In this document: positions 1 through 9,255 of the stretch, piece after piece | Numbering within the stretch: the first letter of the stretch is position 1 | Layout: the number at the start of each line of letters is the position of its first letter | Source of the DNA: Schizochytrium sp. TIO01 | Taxonomy: Eukaryota > Sar > Bigyra > Thraustochytrida > Thraustochytriidae | Assembly: GCA_004764695.1 (NCBI GenBank) | Contig: SMSO01000014.1 | Coordinates: forward strand, 2,741,148-2,805,147 | Length of the DNA: 64,000 nt | Direction: 5' to 3' | Made by a program: the position numbers and the translations under genes | The notes under the pieces: model-generated | What the model saw: only the letters and a program-made list of their open reading frames with translations | Databases searched by the model: none | What the model was told of the DNA's origin: nothing

Positions 1-388
1 ACAGTGGTCTTTGCTCTTCTAAGCTGAAGGCGACACACCTCGGTGGGCTTGAGAACCAGAAAGGCGTGGACGACTTGAAGTGCTTGACGTTCTCCACCCA
101 TAAGCTGCCTTGCAACTATTACAAAATAAATCAGTTTTCGACAATCGACTTTGCGAGGTGCTGCCTGAGTGAGACATCAAGTAGAGTCGCTTGGCATTGC
201 CTTTGTAGCCTCAAGTTTTGCGATCCTTCATACTTTGCGTGTCAACAACAGCCATAACAACGGCACTCCCGGACTGCAAAGCTGGCTGGTGGGAAAGTCT
301 GAGTGCAGTTCGTTCATTTTCCTAGCAGCAGCATATTTCTCGATCGTAGTTGCAGTAGTATACGCTCTCGTTGATTTCGTACTTCGCT
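1..388. other. Upstream region of the kinesin gene
   Basis: No gene is recognised here. Short frames exist but none resembles a protein family. The stretch just before the kinesin ATG at 389 is pyrimidine-rich and is probably its promoter and leader. A neighbouring gene could end before the window starts. Confidence 0.4.
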
Positions 389-3067
389 ATGTCGTATTAT
401 TCTCCTTCCCCAGGTGCACCGGCTATCTCACGCCCGAAAACTTATGATCCAGATCTGGCAAGACGAACGCAGGAGGAATACGAGAGTGAAATGCATCTTC
501 ATGATCTTGCAGACAGGATCGCAGAGAACCAGCGACGTTCACTGCGTCAGGAACTTGGCTTCGATGATGACGATGACTTTTTGCTCGATAGTGAAGATGA
601 TGAAGAAGAGTGCAAAGGAGGCGAAGCAGACGCTGTCATCCGTGAGGAACTTCAGCAGCTTCAACAGCGCTACATGACAGCCTTGCGAGAGCTACATGAG
701 ACAGGAGAGAAAGAACGCCGTGCCGCCGAGCAAGTGGCAATTCTTAAGCGTATGTCAAAGACACAAGTTACAATTTTGAAGAAATCTTTCAAAGAAAAAC
801 TTGGCCAGCACCATACCTTAGCACATCGTCTCTTAGCAGAGTTGAAGACTTACGAAAGCTCTCTTGGTCAAGAAGACACTAAATCGGAACGATTTGCAAG
901 GGCACTTGCTGAGGAGCGTTTGGCCACTGATAATTTTATTGAGAGCGATGTGTCTGATGGTCTTTCAGAGGCAGAGATCTCCCCATCAGTGGAAGATCGG
1001 CTTAACTCATTGCAACGCCAACTTGAATCTCTTGAATCGGAGAATTCTATATTGCGTCAGTCACTTGACGACCTTCGGCCTAGCCACATGCTACTGCGTT
1101 CTCGAACGGGCTCCATCTCAAATCCTGAGACCCCAAAGATGAGGGCCAAGCCCTCAAATGGTGATGCTGGAGCTGAGCGCATTATTACGGATTTGCCCAT
1201 GACCCCTCGCACAGAAAATGCTGATACCCCATCATCTGTGAGCAGCAAGTTGAACAGTCTGAGTGTTGAAGCACTTCGTGTCAAGTTAGTGAAAGCACTT
1301 AAGGTTGCCAAAATTACGCAGACAAAGCTTGCAAACGTAGAGCAAGAAAAGGTCGCCATGCTTGCTTTGTTGAACGAAGCGCAAGCTGAACTTGAGCGCC
1401 GTCAACAGGAGTCTCAAGCACCATCTGTCGCAACCACTCCACCAGCAGCACCTCAGGTGGAGAACATTCCTGCGACACCAAAGAGAACTCCGCAATTGCA
1501 GCTTCAGAGTGAAGCACTTCAAGGTCCCCAAACGCCACCTACACCGGCCATGTCGAATAAGGGTGAAAAAATTAAGGAGAAGTTTGAGAAGCTCAAACAG
1601 AGACTTGCGGAGCGAGAACAGGAAGTTGAAGAGGCAAAATCACTTATGGCTGCTCGTGAAGGCGAACTGTCCAATGCAAAGGCAATCATTGCAGAGCTCT
1701 CAACAGAGCTCGAAAAGTCCCGGAAGGAGGCAGACCATGGTGCACAACAAGAATCTCGCCGGGCTAAAGAGCTTCAGCGAAATCTGGATTCACAAAGTAA
1801 AAAGCAAAAGCGGCTTATCAAGGGACTTGGACGAGTTCGTAAAGAGCTACAAGACTTGCATGCCTTCAAGTCTCAGTTCACTCAGGAGGTACAGGCGATC
1901 ACGCAAAAGACAAATATTGACATGGCAAAGCTTATTCACGAACTCTCAGCGCGTGTTGCTGCTAAGGAGGCTTCGGTATCGGGCATTGTAACCAAGTATG
2001 AGCGAGAGTATAAGGAAAGACGTAGATTGTTTAATATGGTACAAGAATTGCGCGGCAATATTCGTGTGTTGTGTCGCGTTCGACCAGCACTAGACTTCGA
2101 GGAGAACGACGTAATTGTACGCTTCCCAGAGGACGGTACAGTGGAGTTGAAAAACTCAAAGGGACGTGAAAAATCTTGGGAATTTGACCACGTATTCAAG
2201 TCAAATGCCGACAATGCCAAGGTTTTCGAGCAGGTTTCTGACTTGTGCACATCCATCTTGGATGGCTACAACGTCTGCATTTTTGCGTATGGTCAAACTG
2301 GCAGTGGTAAGACCCACACGATGGAGGGCCCGGAAGGTGATCGTGGTGTCAACTTTCGCGCCTTGGACCGCCTCTTTACGAACATGCGCGAGCGTAACGA
2401 AGGAGGGGAGTGGGAGTACGAAGTTCAAGTCAGTCTACTCGAAATCTATAATGAGCAGATCCGTGATCTTCTTACGGACAAGAAACAACAGCAACAGACA
2501 AAGAAACTCGAGGTCAAGGCAGGCCCGCATGGCATGCACGTCCCAGGCCTTACGATGGTTACCGTCAACGATCACAGTCAAGTGCTTAAATTGATGAAGC
2601 TTGGCAAAAAGAACCGTTCTGTTGCTTGTACCGACATGAACTCTCATTCTTCGCGCAGTCACTCGATGCTGTCCACTTACATTTTCGCGCGCAACACAAT
2701 CACTGGCGAGGAGGCGCGTGGCAAGCTCCACCTGATCGATCTTGCTGGTTCCGAGCGCATTTCTAAATCTGGGGTCCAGGGTGCTAGGCTGACGGAGGCC
2801 ACCAATATCAACAAGTCCCTCTCTGCACTCGGAGATGTTATCCAGGCCCGCGCCAACAAGCAAGGCCATGTCCCTTACCGCAACTCGACGCTCACGTACC
2901 TGCTTCAGGACTCTTTGTCGCAGGACTCAAAGACTCTGATGTTCGTACAGGTCAGCCCCGTCAGAACCAATGCCGAAGAGTCGTTCTGCTCGCTCAACTT
3001 TGCTGCCCGGGCTCGCACCGTTGAGCTTGGCAAGGCAGCCAAGCACACGTCCGCTGCCAAGAAGTAA
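389..3067 (+). CDS. Kinesin-14 family C-terminal motor protein
   Basis: Microtubule motor of 892 residues with the motor at the C-terminus, the layout of minus-end-directed kinesin-14 (Kar3/Ncd/HSET). Residues about 75-550 are mostly charged coiled coil, with an acidic patch near residue 60 and Pro/Thr-rich linkers. The neck-motor junction reads ELRGNIRVLCRVRP (about residue 550), a kinesin-14 hallmark. The motor has the P-loop GQTGSGKTHTMEG (about 635), switch I NSHSSRSHS, switch II LIDLAGSER and YRNSTLTYLLQDSL. ATG 389 is chosen; the frame is open a few codons further upstream but has no earlier ATG. All nucleotide-binding motifs are intact, so the motor should be active. Expected role, from the family: spindle focusing and minus-end transport. 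No intron is needed. Confidence 0.95.
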   Translation: MSYYSPSPGAPAISRPKTYDPDLARRTQEEYESEMHLHDLADRIAENQRRSLRQELGFDDDDDFLLDSEDDEEECKGGEADAVIREELQQLQQRYMTALRELHETGEKERRAAEQVAILKRMSKTQVTILKKSFKEKLGQHHTLAHRLLAELKTYESSLGQEDTKSERFARALAEERLATDNFIESDVSDGLSEAEISPSVEDRLNSLQRQLESLESENSILRQSLDDLRPSHMLLRSRTGSISNPETPKMRAKPSNGDAGAERIITDLPMTPRTENADTPSSVSSKLNSLSVEALRVKLVKALKVAKITQTKLANVEQEKVAMLALLNEAQAELERRQQESQAPSVATTPPAAPQVENIPATPKRTPQLQLQSEALQGPQTPPTPAMSNKGEKIKEKFEKLKQRLAEREQEVEEAKSLMAAREGELSNAKAIIAELSTELEKSRKEADHGAQQESRRAKELQRNLDSQSKKQKRLIKGLGRVRKELQDLHAFKSQFTQEVQAITQKTNIDMAKLIHELSARVAAKEASVSGIVTKYEREYKERRRLFNMVQELRGNIRVLCRVRPALDFEENDVIVRFPEDGTVELKNSKGREKSWEFDHVFKSNADNAKVFEQVSDLCTSILDGYNVCIFAYGQTGSGKTHTMEGPEGDRGVNFRALDRLFTNMRERNEGGEWEYEVQVSLLEIYNEQIRDLLTDKKQQQQTKKLEVKAGPHGMHVPGLTMVTVNDHSQVLKLMKLGKKNRSVACTDMNSHSSRSHSMLSTYIFARNTITGEEARGKLHLIDLAGSERISKSGVQGARLTEATNINKSLSALGDVIQARANKQGHVPYRNSTLTYLLQDSLSQDSKTLMFVQVSPVRTNAEESFCSLNFAARARTVELGKAAKHTSAAKK

Positions 3068-4789
3068 GGGGCTAGAGTTGCGCTCTGGCATCCCATTGAA
3101 CAGCCTGTGCACGGGCTGGCCGCTGCTGCGCTGTTCAAGCTAGTTAGATTAGAAACAATTGCATTGCTCCAGCTTATCAACAACTTCTTCTCTCCATCTT
3201 GTAAACTTTAACGATCGATGCTCATGTTGCTGTCGCTGTGGCACCAACCCGCCACGAGACTTTGTCCCTGCACGTATGTATGTATGTATACCTGCCAGCT
3301 TTGCTCACGAATCGAGTGCTCCAACCGAAGCACGCGAAATGGTCGACTCGGCATTCGCGTATGCCCGTTTGGGATCTCGCGAAACTGCACTTACGCCGCC
3401 GTAAACTTACCGTCTTTGTGAGAGCAAGCTTTCAGAAACATCTCTACCTAAGCCTTAAGAACTACGCACGCGTGGACAAGTACTTTCTGAAATTGCGCTA
3501 TCCAGAACTTGATGCGAAGCGAGTTCTTGAGGCCAGTTCTGCTGCACTTGCTGGCAATGCTGCTGTATCACTCACTTGCGCTTTGATGTCCCTGTACTGT
3601 CGTCATCCATCACTCGCAAGTTTTGGTGTTACGACCGCAGACGAATTGAGTGAGCGATGCAATCGTGCAAACGGAGGATTGATTGCCGAGCTTCGATGGC
3701 GCTAAAGTACGCCCAAAAGGCGTCACTCAGCTGTCACCAGTGGCGTCAAACCCTTCCAGCTCCGTCGTACCATCGCGAACCTGAAGATGGACCCGAGTTC
3801 CATGTCGATTGACACCTTGGAACAGAGAATCGCATTCAATCTTCATCAACTGATTTTATAATCTTACAATCTTATACTCAAAACTCATTCATTCATTCAT
3901 TCATTCATTCGTTCATTCACTGATTCTCTTCTGCTCTAAGTGCACCTTCGCAATCCAGTTCAGGTACTTGGGGATTCAGAGAGGAGTGCACACCTCAGCA
4001 TTTTCTAGCCCCCCCGCATCGCAAGGTCTCCCATGAAAACCCCCCCTTCGCTCGACTTGACCCTCTGCTAAACTGAGGTTCGCCGTCGAAAGGGGGTATA
4101 GAAGGCATAAAAGGCTCTAGAAAAGGTTCACTGTTCATTCGGGAATCGAAAGCCAAGCTCCGGTTTAAGAACTTGAAGGTACATAGGCTCCAAGTCTCAA
4201 GAGTGTAATACCGCACCCACGGGATTTGAGCGGATGGGACATCTTGGAGTAATTTGCTCGCTTCGCACATGATCTCTGGTGACATCGCTGACTCGTGGAG
4301 ATGGCCATTCGTATTGCATTTGTTTGGGAGCTAAAGATGACTGCAATGCGATAAACGCGAAAGGTTGCGGGGTTTTGGGCAAAGTGAAGAGTAAAAGGTA
4401 AAGGTGAGTGATTGATGAGATGATAGCCTGTAGAAAATAAGTCGGCTCCTAGGTAGGGCTAGGCCTTAGTTGCGGGCCACTCAGAGACGAATTACTCGGC
4501 AACTTGGAGAGTGACAAGTGGCGACGCATCAATTCTGGACTCTTTGTGCTTCTTGGAGCTGTGTGTTCCTGCCTCTTTGATAAAGTTTCCCTTTCTTCCT
4601 AGTGTTCAAGAGAGCGAGGTTTTGCGAAACTTGAAAGCAGAAACCAAAAGCAAGCAAAACCCAAATAAGGCTGCGCCAGATTGAAGAAGAGGCGCAGAAT
4701 TTTGATATAAGAGAGGCTTGGGGAAACCTAGGGGGTTAGGGTATTGAAAACAGAGCAAGGAAAAGGCAATAACTAAACTTGGCAGGAAG
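3068..4789. other. Intergenic region with a CATT microsatellite
   Basis: Between the kinesin stop and the oxidoreductase ATG. A (CATT)n tract lies at about 3885-3920. An unassigned open frame at 3430-3705 is listed separately. The rest (3.9-4.79 kb) holds only short frames that resemble nothing known; the last 200 bases before 4790 are likely promoter and leader of the oxidoreductase gene. Confidence 0.4.
3430..3705 (+). other. Unassigned open frame, possible exon or gene remnant
   Basis: About 90 codons ending at a TAA (3703-3705). The translation has the mix of charged and aliphatic residues of a folded helical protein, for example NYARVDKYFLKLRYPELDAK and ALMSLYCRHPSLASFGV, and the codon use resembles the neighbouring genes. 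I do not recognise the family. The frame is open further upstream (to about 3238) but becomes less protein-like there. A TTTCAG just before position 3436 could be a splice acceptor, so this may be the last exon of a gene or a decayed fragment. It could also be chance. Confidence 0.22.
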
Positions 4790-5926
4790 ATGACCAAAAA
4801 GGTTGTTGTACTTGGTGCTGGCTATGGAGGAACAGCTGTAGCAGGAGGCCTTGACAAAATTGTAAAGACGGAAGATCTTGAACTTACAGTGATAGATAAA
4901 CGCGATGCCATGATTCACAAACTTGGTGGTTTGCGTGCTGCTACTGACACGACTTGGGCCGACAAAGTCATTGTACCACGTGACAAGCTGCTTAAGAATG
5001 GCAAATTTATGACTGGAGAAGTGGCAAGTCTCACTGACCACTCCGTTACACTAAAAGATGGAACGTCCCTTGATTTTGACTTCTGTGTCATCGCAACCGG
5101 TGCTCTGAATGCATCACCTGGTGAACCAAGCGCAAACGCGCACTCCATGCAAGATCTTAAGGCCTACTATGCAAAGAGTCACGAGGCCTTTGAGAATGCA
5201 ACGAAGATTGCGATTATTGGTGGTGGCGTTGTGGGCGTTGAGCTTTCGGGCGAAATCAAGAACAAGTTCCCCAGTAAGGATATTACAATCATCCACTCTG
5301 GTGATACTCTGATCAGCGGTAGCACCCCGCCGCTACCTGCTTCCTTTCACCGACGCCTCAACAAGCAAATGGACAAGCTTGGGATTAAGCGAGTCATGGG
5401 GGCCCGTGCGGAGATCGACATGAGCGAGTTTCAGGGTCAAGTACTGCTTCCTGGTGAGCGCACAATCCACACAACAACTGGTGATGATGTGGTGGCTGAC
5501 CTCACCATCCTTTGCGTTGGAACAGTCCCCAATACGGGAGGTTTCCCTAGTGCTTGGCTAAATTCCAAAGCCCTTGTCAAGGTCAACAACAAGCTTCAGG
5601 TCTTGAACGGGGATGAAGCTCTTCCCAACGTTTACGCACTCGGAGATGTTTGCGATGTTGCAGAAAATAAGATGGCCTACTACACGGGTCTAATGGCTCC
5701 AATTGTTTTGAAGAATCTTATAGCGTCAATTCAAGGAAAGAAAGTCATCAAAAGCTATAAAGCTCACAATACACCATTTATGGTGGTCCCTCTCGGCCCT
5801 AAAGGCGGTGCCATGGCAACCCCTCTTGGTGCATTTGGGGCTACATTTGCAAGCATGGTAAAAGGCAAATCCCTCTTTCTGAATTTGGCTTGGCCCCCAA
5901 ACAATCTAAAGACGCCATCTGCATGA
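4790..5926 (+). CDS. AIFM2/FSP1-like FAD-dependent NAD(P)H oxidoreductase
   Basis: 378-residue flavoprotein of the pyridine nucleotide-disulphide oxidoreductase fold, most like AIFM2/FSP1 and fungal AIF-like NADH:quinone oxidoreductases. It starts with the FAD dinucleotide-binding motif VVVLGAGYGGTAVAGGL (residues 5-21). A second Rossmann motif IAIIGGGVVGVELSGEI near residue 140 should bind NAD(P)H. The second FAD motif NVYALGDVCDV is near residue 280. No redox-active CxxC pair is visible, which separates it from glutathione or thioredoxin reductases. The length is that of AIFM2 (about 370), and there is no presequence or transmembrane helix. From the family, it would reduce quinones with NAD(P)H. 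Its 3' end faces the EF-hand-like gene across 203 bases. Substrate assignment is inference. Confidence 0.88.
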   Translation: MTKKVVVLGAGYGGTAVAGGLDKIVKTEDLELTVIDKRDAMIHKLGGLRAATDTTWADKVIVPRDKLLKNGKFMTGEVASLTDHSVTLKDGTSLDFDFCVIATGALNASPGEPSANAHSMQDLKAYYAKSHEAFENATKIAIIGGGVVGVELSGEIKNKFPSKDITIIHSGDTLISGSTPPLPASFHRRLNKQMDKLGIKRVMGARAEIDMSEFQGQVLLPGERTIHTTTGDDVVADLTILCVGTVPNTGGFPSAWLNSKALVKVNNKLQVLNGDEALPNVYALGDVCDVAENKMAYYTGLMAPIVLKNLIASIQGKKVIKSYKAHNTPFMVVPLGPKGGAMATPLGAFGATFASMVKGKSLFLNLAWPPNNLKTPSA

Positions 5927-6129
5927 TGCCTCCGGCTCCATTATAAAAGCTTTCTTATAATACATATATAATTCTCTTGTTAACCAATTCAGATCGTAAG
6001 TTTTTTGTTAGAGTCTTGGTTTATGCCAGCCCCCAAAACCACGTGAGCCTGCAGCTTTACTTCTCTGTAGCCTATAGCCCAGTAGAATAAAATAAGATAA
6101 CAATATGATTGATTGGACGTATTGAGGTA

Positions 6130-6765
6130 TTATTCTAGCTTTTCTGACACGGCAGAGTATCGCACAGCGCGGATTGGAATGGTTGGAAGAATAAGAGGTA
6201 CTGCAAAGTCGATAAACTCATCATATGTCACAAACCCCGGGGCATCATCAGGAAGATCAAGGTACCGACGAAGCTCCGCCCAATGATCTGCTAGGTCGCT
6301 GACAGCCTCTAAGTCAGGTGGCGAGCAACCCAAATTTGTAACAGCAAACTTAAGATCGCCGCATTTGATTTTGCCAGTATCATTTGGGTCCAACGACCTA
6401 AATAGTCTTGACGCACGCAATAGTGCTGTTTTATCCTCGGGCATATCTAGGTCACCTTCCAGAAGCTCGCGATGCTCTGCTTGAACAAGGCGAGCGGCTG
6501 CTAGAAGGAACTCTTGTTCGTCCAGTAGCAGTTTAGGTTTACTTGGATCTTGCACCACAAGACCGCCACTCTCTGTAAGCTCGACGTTAGGCAGTCCAAA
6601 GTGCCTCAAAACATGCGCAGCCTGATTTGCTTCTACGTACCCCTTCGTCTTCCCGTGTGATGCATGCAGGAAGAAGTCAAAGGCTGCCCTCAGGTCCTCA
6701 ATGTCATCCATCGTCAGCGGGCTGGTGCGCACCAGCACCTTCGCAAACGACTGCAAGTCCTCCAT
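6130..6765 (-). CDS. Small EF-hand-like protein (calmodulin-superfamily)
   Basis: 211-residue protein, ATG at 6765. The helical layout, with two halves each containing a loop followed by a hydrophobic helix, resembles calmodulin/centrin-like proteins. The best loop is DPNDTGKIKCGDL (about residues 125-137); it has Asp/Asn at positions 1 and 3, Thr at 5 and Gly at 6, but Asp in place of the final Glu. A first degenerate loop near residue 35-46 (KTKGYVEANQ) and a last one near residue 185 (GFVTYDEFIDF) keep the hydrophobic and Glu/Phe pattern but lack most calcium ligands. Calcium binding is therefore likely weak or lost and the protein may be structural. It is convergent with the AIFM2-like gene. 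The exact family is not recognised. Confidence 0.7.
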   Translation of the reverse strand: MEDLQSFAKVLVRTSPLTMDDIEDLRAAFDFFLHASHGKTKGYVEANQAAHVLRHFGLPNVELTESGGLVVQDPSKPKLLLDEQEFLLAAARLVQAEHRELLEGDLDMPEDKTALLRASRLFRSLDPNDTGKIKCGDLKFAVTNLGCSPPDLEAVSDLADHWAELRRYLDLPDDAPGFVTYDEFIDFAVPLILPTIPIRAVRYSAVSEKLE

Positions 6766-7873
6766 TCTTCAGCCCGCGCCCGCGAAGATCTACACGGCCT
6801 CACGATTGTCCTTGGGCATCTGCACTCGCTGCTCACTCCTCGCACGCAAGCAGTTCTTGTGCACGTGCGTGCGCTCCCACGAAAAACAATGGGTGGGTAA
6901 ATTACACGTAACGGATCGTTCCTGTCTACCGCAAGTGCACCTCATTTGCCTGTATTCAAGGATATCCTGGCCCGCGCCTTTTCTTTCCTTCAGGTTCTTT
7001 CTTACTTCTGAAAGTGCTGATTATATGATGCACTTTGTGTTTTCGTACCTCCTTATTTATTTGTGCTCCCTTAGAAGAAAGAAGTCAATAACTCGAAAGT
7101 TGTTCGTGCTGCAAGTCTTCTGAGGCCGTCATCGAGAGCCTGGAGCTCTGCCGATACTGTTAGAGAGAGCGTCTCTGGCTGGAAGAGGGGCTCGAGTGCG
7201 TGTGGATCGCGCCGTCCACTTCGCCATTTCCACGAGTTCTTGGAAACGCAGACGGATCCCAAACGGGGCTTTACGATCACAATCGTTGTTTGTTAAGAAT
7301 TAATTGTTTTGGCTTCAAGATGATAATTTTCGAGCTTCAATTTATTTACACACATAGTATGGTCTATACATTCATCATTTTTATAAATGTTCTTTTAATT
7401 TATTAAACATAACCTTGAGAACTTAAACATTTTATTCAACATAAATGAAAACTCCCCCGTAGGACTCCTATCTACACCTAAGCTAACCCTACCTGCGCTG
7501 GGACTTCCGCAAGCTGCCTTAAACTTCTACTGTACTTGGGAAATAGCCCACTTGAAGATAATCTCGGTTACTATGGGGTATAAGTTTGTTCTATAGTATA
7601 CACCATCCGATTCTGCACTTGCCCGCAGCGTCCCCGCTGCCGAAAGGCCAACTTACTCAGTAGCTTCCTTCAGTTCGTTTGTTGTTCTCGTTTGCGGTTG
7701 ATCAGTTTCTTCGCTGGCTTGATCGAAGGTTCGCTCACGCTCTACTGTGGAAGCCTCTGGCTGACCAGAGCTTGGACTGAGGCGACCTTTCCACTGCGAA
7801 CCAGCTCTCGAGGCTGAGCTGTGAAGCTTTCTCAGTCCTTCAGCCATTTGGTCTTTAAGCCGATAAACGGAGT

Positions 7874-7874
<1 letters not shown>

Positions 7875-7909
<35 letters not shown>
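7875..7909. repeat. (GTTA)n microsatellite
   Basis: About eight to nine uninterrupted GTTA units in an intergenic stretch. Confidence 0.9.
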
Positions 7910-8052
7910 TGTTATGGGGGAAACTCCTACGCACTCACTTACCACTTTCCACTAAGCTCAACTCTTTTCTAAATTTTTATGTTAGAGAAAGTAAACCGCA
8001 ATTAATTTATAAACAAATATATTTAAAATAATAATAATAAATAATGAATAAT

Positions 8053-8070
8053 AATATATATATATATATA
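8053..8070. repeat. (TA)n microsatellite in an AT-rich block
   Basis: A run of alternating T and A inside a roughly 130-base block that is almost all A/T (7975-8110). Confidence 0.85.
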
Positions 8071-8599
8071 TTATTTTTGTTCTGTTTTTTAATATATTTT
8101 TTTAATATTATATGAGGAAAACTATATAATGAAAGAAACATACATCGATGTGAATTGAGACTAAACTGCTGAGAAAGCGAAACGAAGTTAAGTTAATTCC
8201 GAACGATGCCACAACTTCACCGTCGCCGCCACCACCAGTGCTGGCTCGACTGGCTCTGAGCTGGCACCATCGCAGCTCCAGAGGTCGAGAGCGGTTTGGC
8301 GCTAAAAGGGAGGAGGCCGGCGCCAGGAGAGGGCTCGGGGCGACAGCTTTTGCAGCAGGAGCGGCAGCGAACTGACTGACTGAGTGACTGAGTGACTGAC
8401 TACTGACTGCGCAGAAAATAATGAACCAAGAAAGAAAAGAAAACGTAAGTGGAGTAAAGGAAATAGTGCACTTGTGGAGGGCACGCAAAGTAGAGCAAAG
8501 GCGGCGCGTAAGTAGAGAATAGAGCGCAGGAAAGTAAGTAAAGACACTAATAACTTCTTAATAAATTTTAATATAATAGAACATTGTATTATAAAATAA

Positions 8600-8643
8600 G
8601 TGAATGAATGAATGAATGAATGAATGAATGAAAGAATGAATGA
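8600..8643. repeat. (GAAT)n microsatellite
   Basis: About ten tandem GAAT units with one interruption (GAAA). Translated in either direction it gives repetitive Ser/Phe/His/Ile-rich frames that are not genes. Confidence 0.9.
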
Positions 8644-8923
8644 ATAAAAATAGTAAATTGGGATCGTCAAAATATTTGAGTTGAAATAGAGTAAAAATTA
8701 TGGGTCCAAGTTCCTTCAGGAAATGACAACAAAGAGGCTTTGAGGGGGCTGGTGGTGGCGAAGTAGAGGCCCAACGCCTGTGCGCGCAGAAACTGGACTT
8801 TGCGTGGCGCCCGTTGGCTGCGGCGAAAGACCATCGCTGGAACGCAGGCGAGAACATTACGGGATCGTAACGGAGAATCCGCGATTTACTGGAATTGCAA
8901 AGCTAGCTTGGCGTATATTGAGA

Positions 8924-8961
8924 CCGTTCGAGTCTCCCTGAAGGCCTGCCTGCTCGAACGG
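8924..8961. repeat. Perfect 9-bp inverted repeat
   Basis: CCGTTCGAG at 8924-8932 and its exact complement CTCGAACGG at 8953-8961, with a 20-base loop. It lies about 300 bases before the kinase ATG and could form a hairpin in a leader transcript. No function is known. Confidence 0.6.
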
Positions 8962-9255
8962 ACTTAGACCTGTTCGATCAGCGGCAAGGGTGAAGTCAAG
9001 GCACGCACAAGCTTTGCAACGCGAAGCTCTTGCAGAGGAGCCTCTGAAGACCCTGTTCGGTTTTGGTTTGCACAAAGTTTGTGATCAAGTCAATAACGGT
9101 GAGGATCTGACTTTTCAGACAAGGAATCCTCAAGAGCACAAGCTTCAACTAATTTCAACTAACTTTCGCCAGCTTTTTGAAAATATCGAGACGGGACTGG
9201 AAAGGACCGCTCTTCACTAAGGAGCCCGTGTTGTTGTAGCAACACACGAAAGAAA

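Larger units (their letters stand above)
6766..9255. other. 2.5-kb intergenic region with several simple repeats
   Basis: Separates the divergent EF-hand-like and CDPK-like genes. It contains (GTTA)n at about 7875-7909, an AT-rich block at 7975-8110 with (TA)n at 8053-8070, GACT/GAGT repeats at 8378-8405, (GAAT)n at 8600-8643 and a perfect short inverted repeat at 8924-8961. Open frames here (for example 8108-8857 on the minus strand) are low-complexity readings of the repeats. No gene is supported. The last few hundred bases should include the kinase promoter and leader. Confidence 0.45.

Noticed and set aside
8108-8857. Minus-strand frames with Ile/His/Ser/Phe repeats
   Set aside because: They are readings of the GAAT and GACT microsatellites.
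8915-8965. GTTCGAGTC string resembling a tRNA B box
   Set aside because: The T-loop does not place correctly (the 5-bp stem encloses CGTTCGA), and no acceptor, D or anticodon arms can be built upstream.
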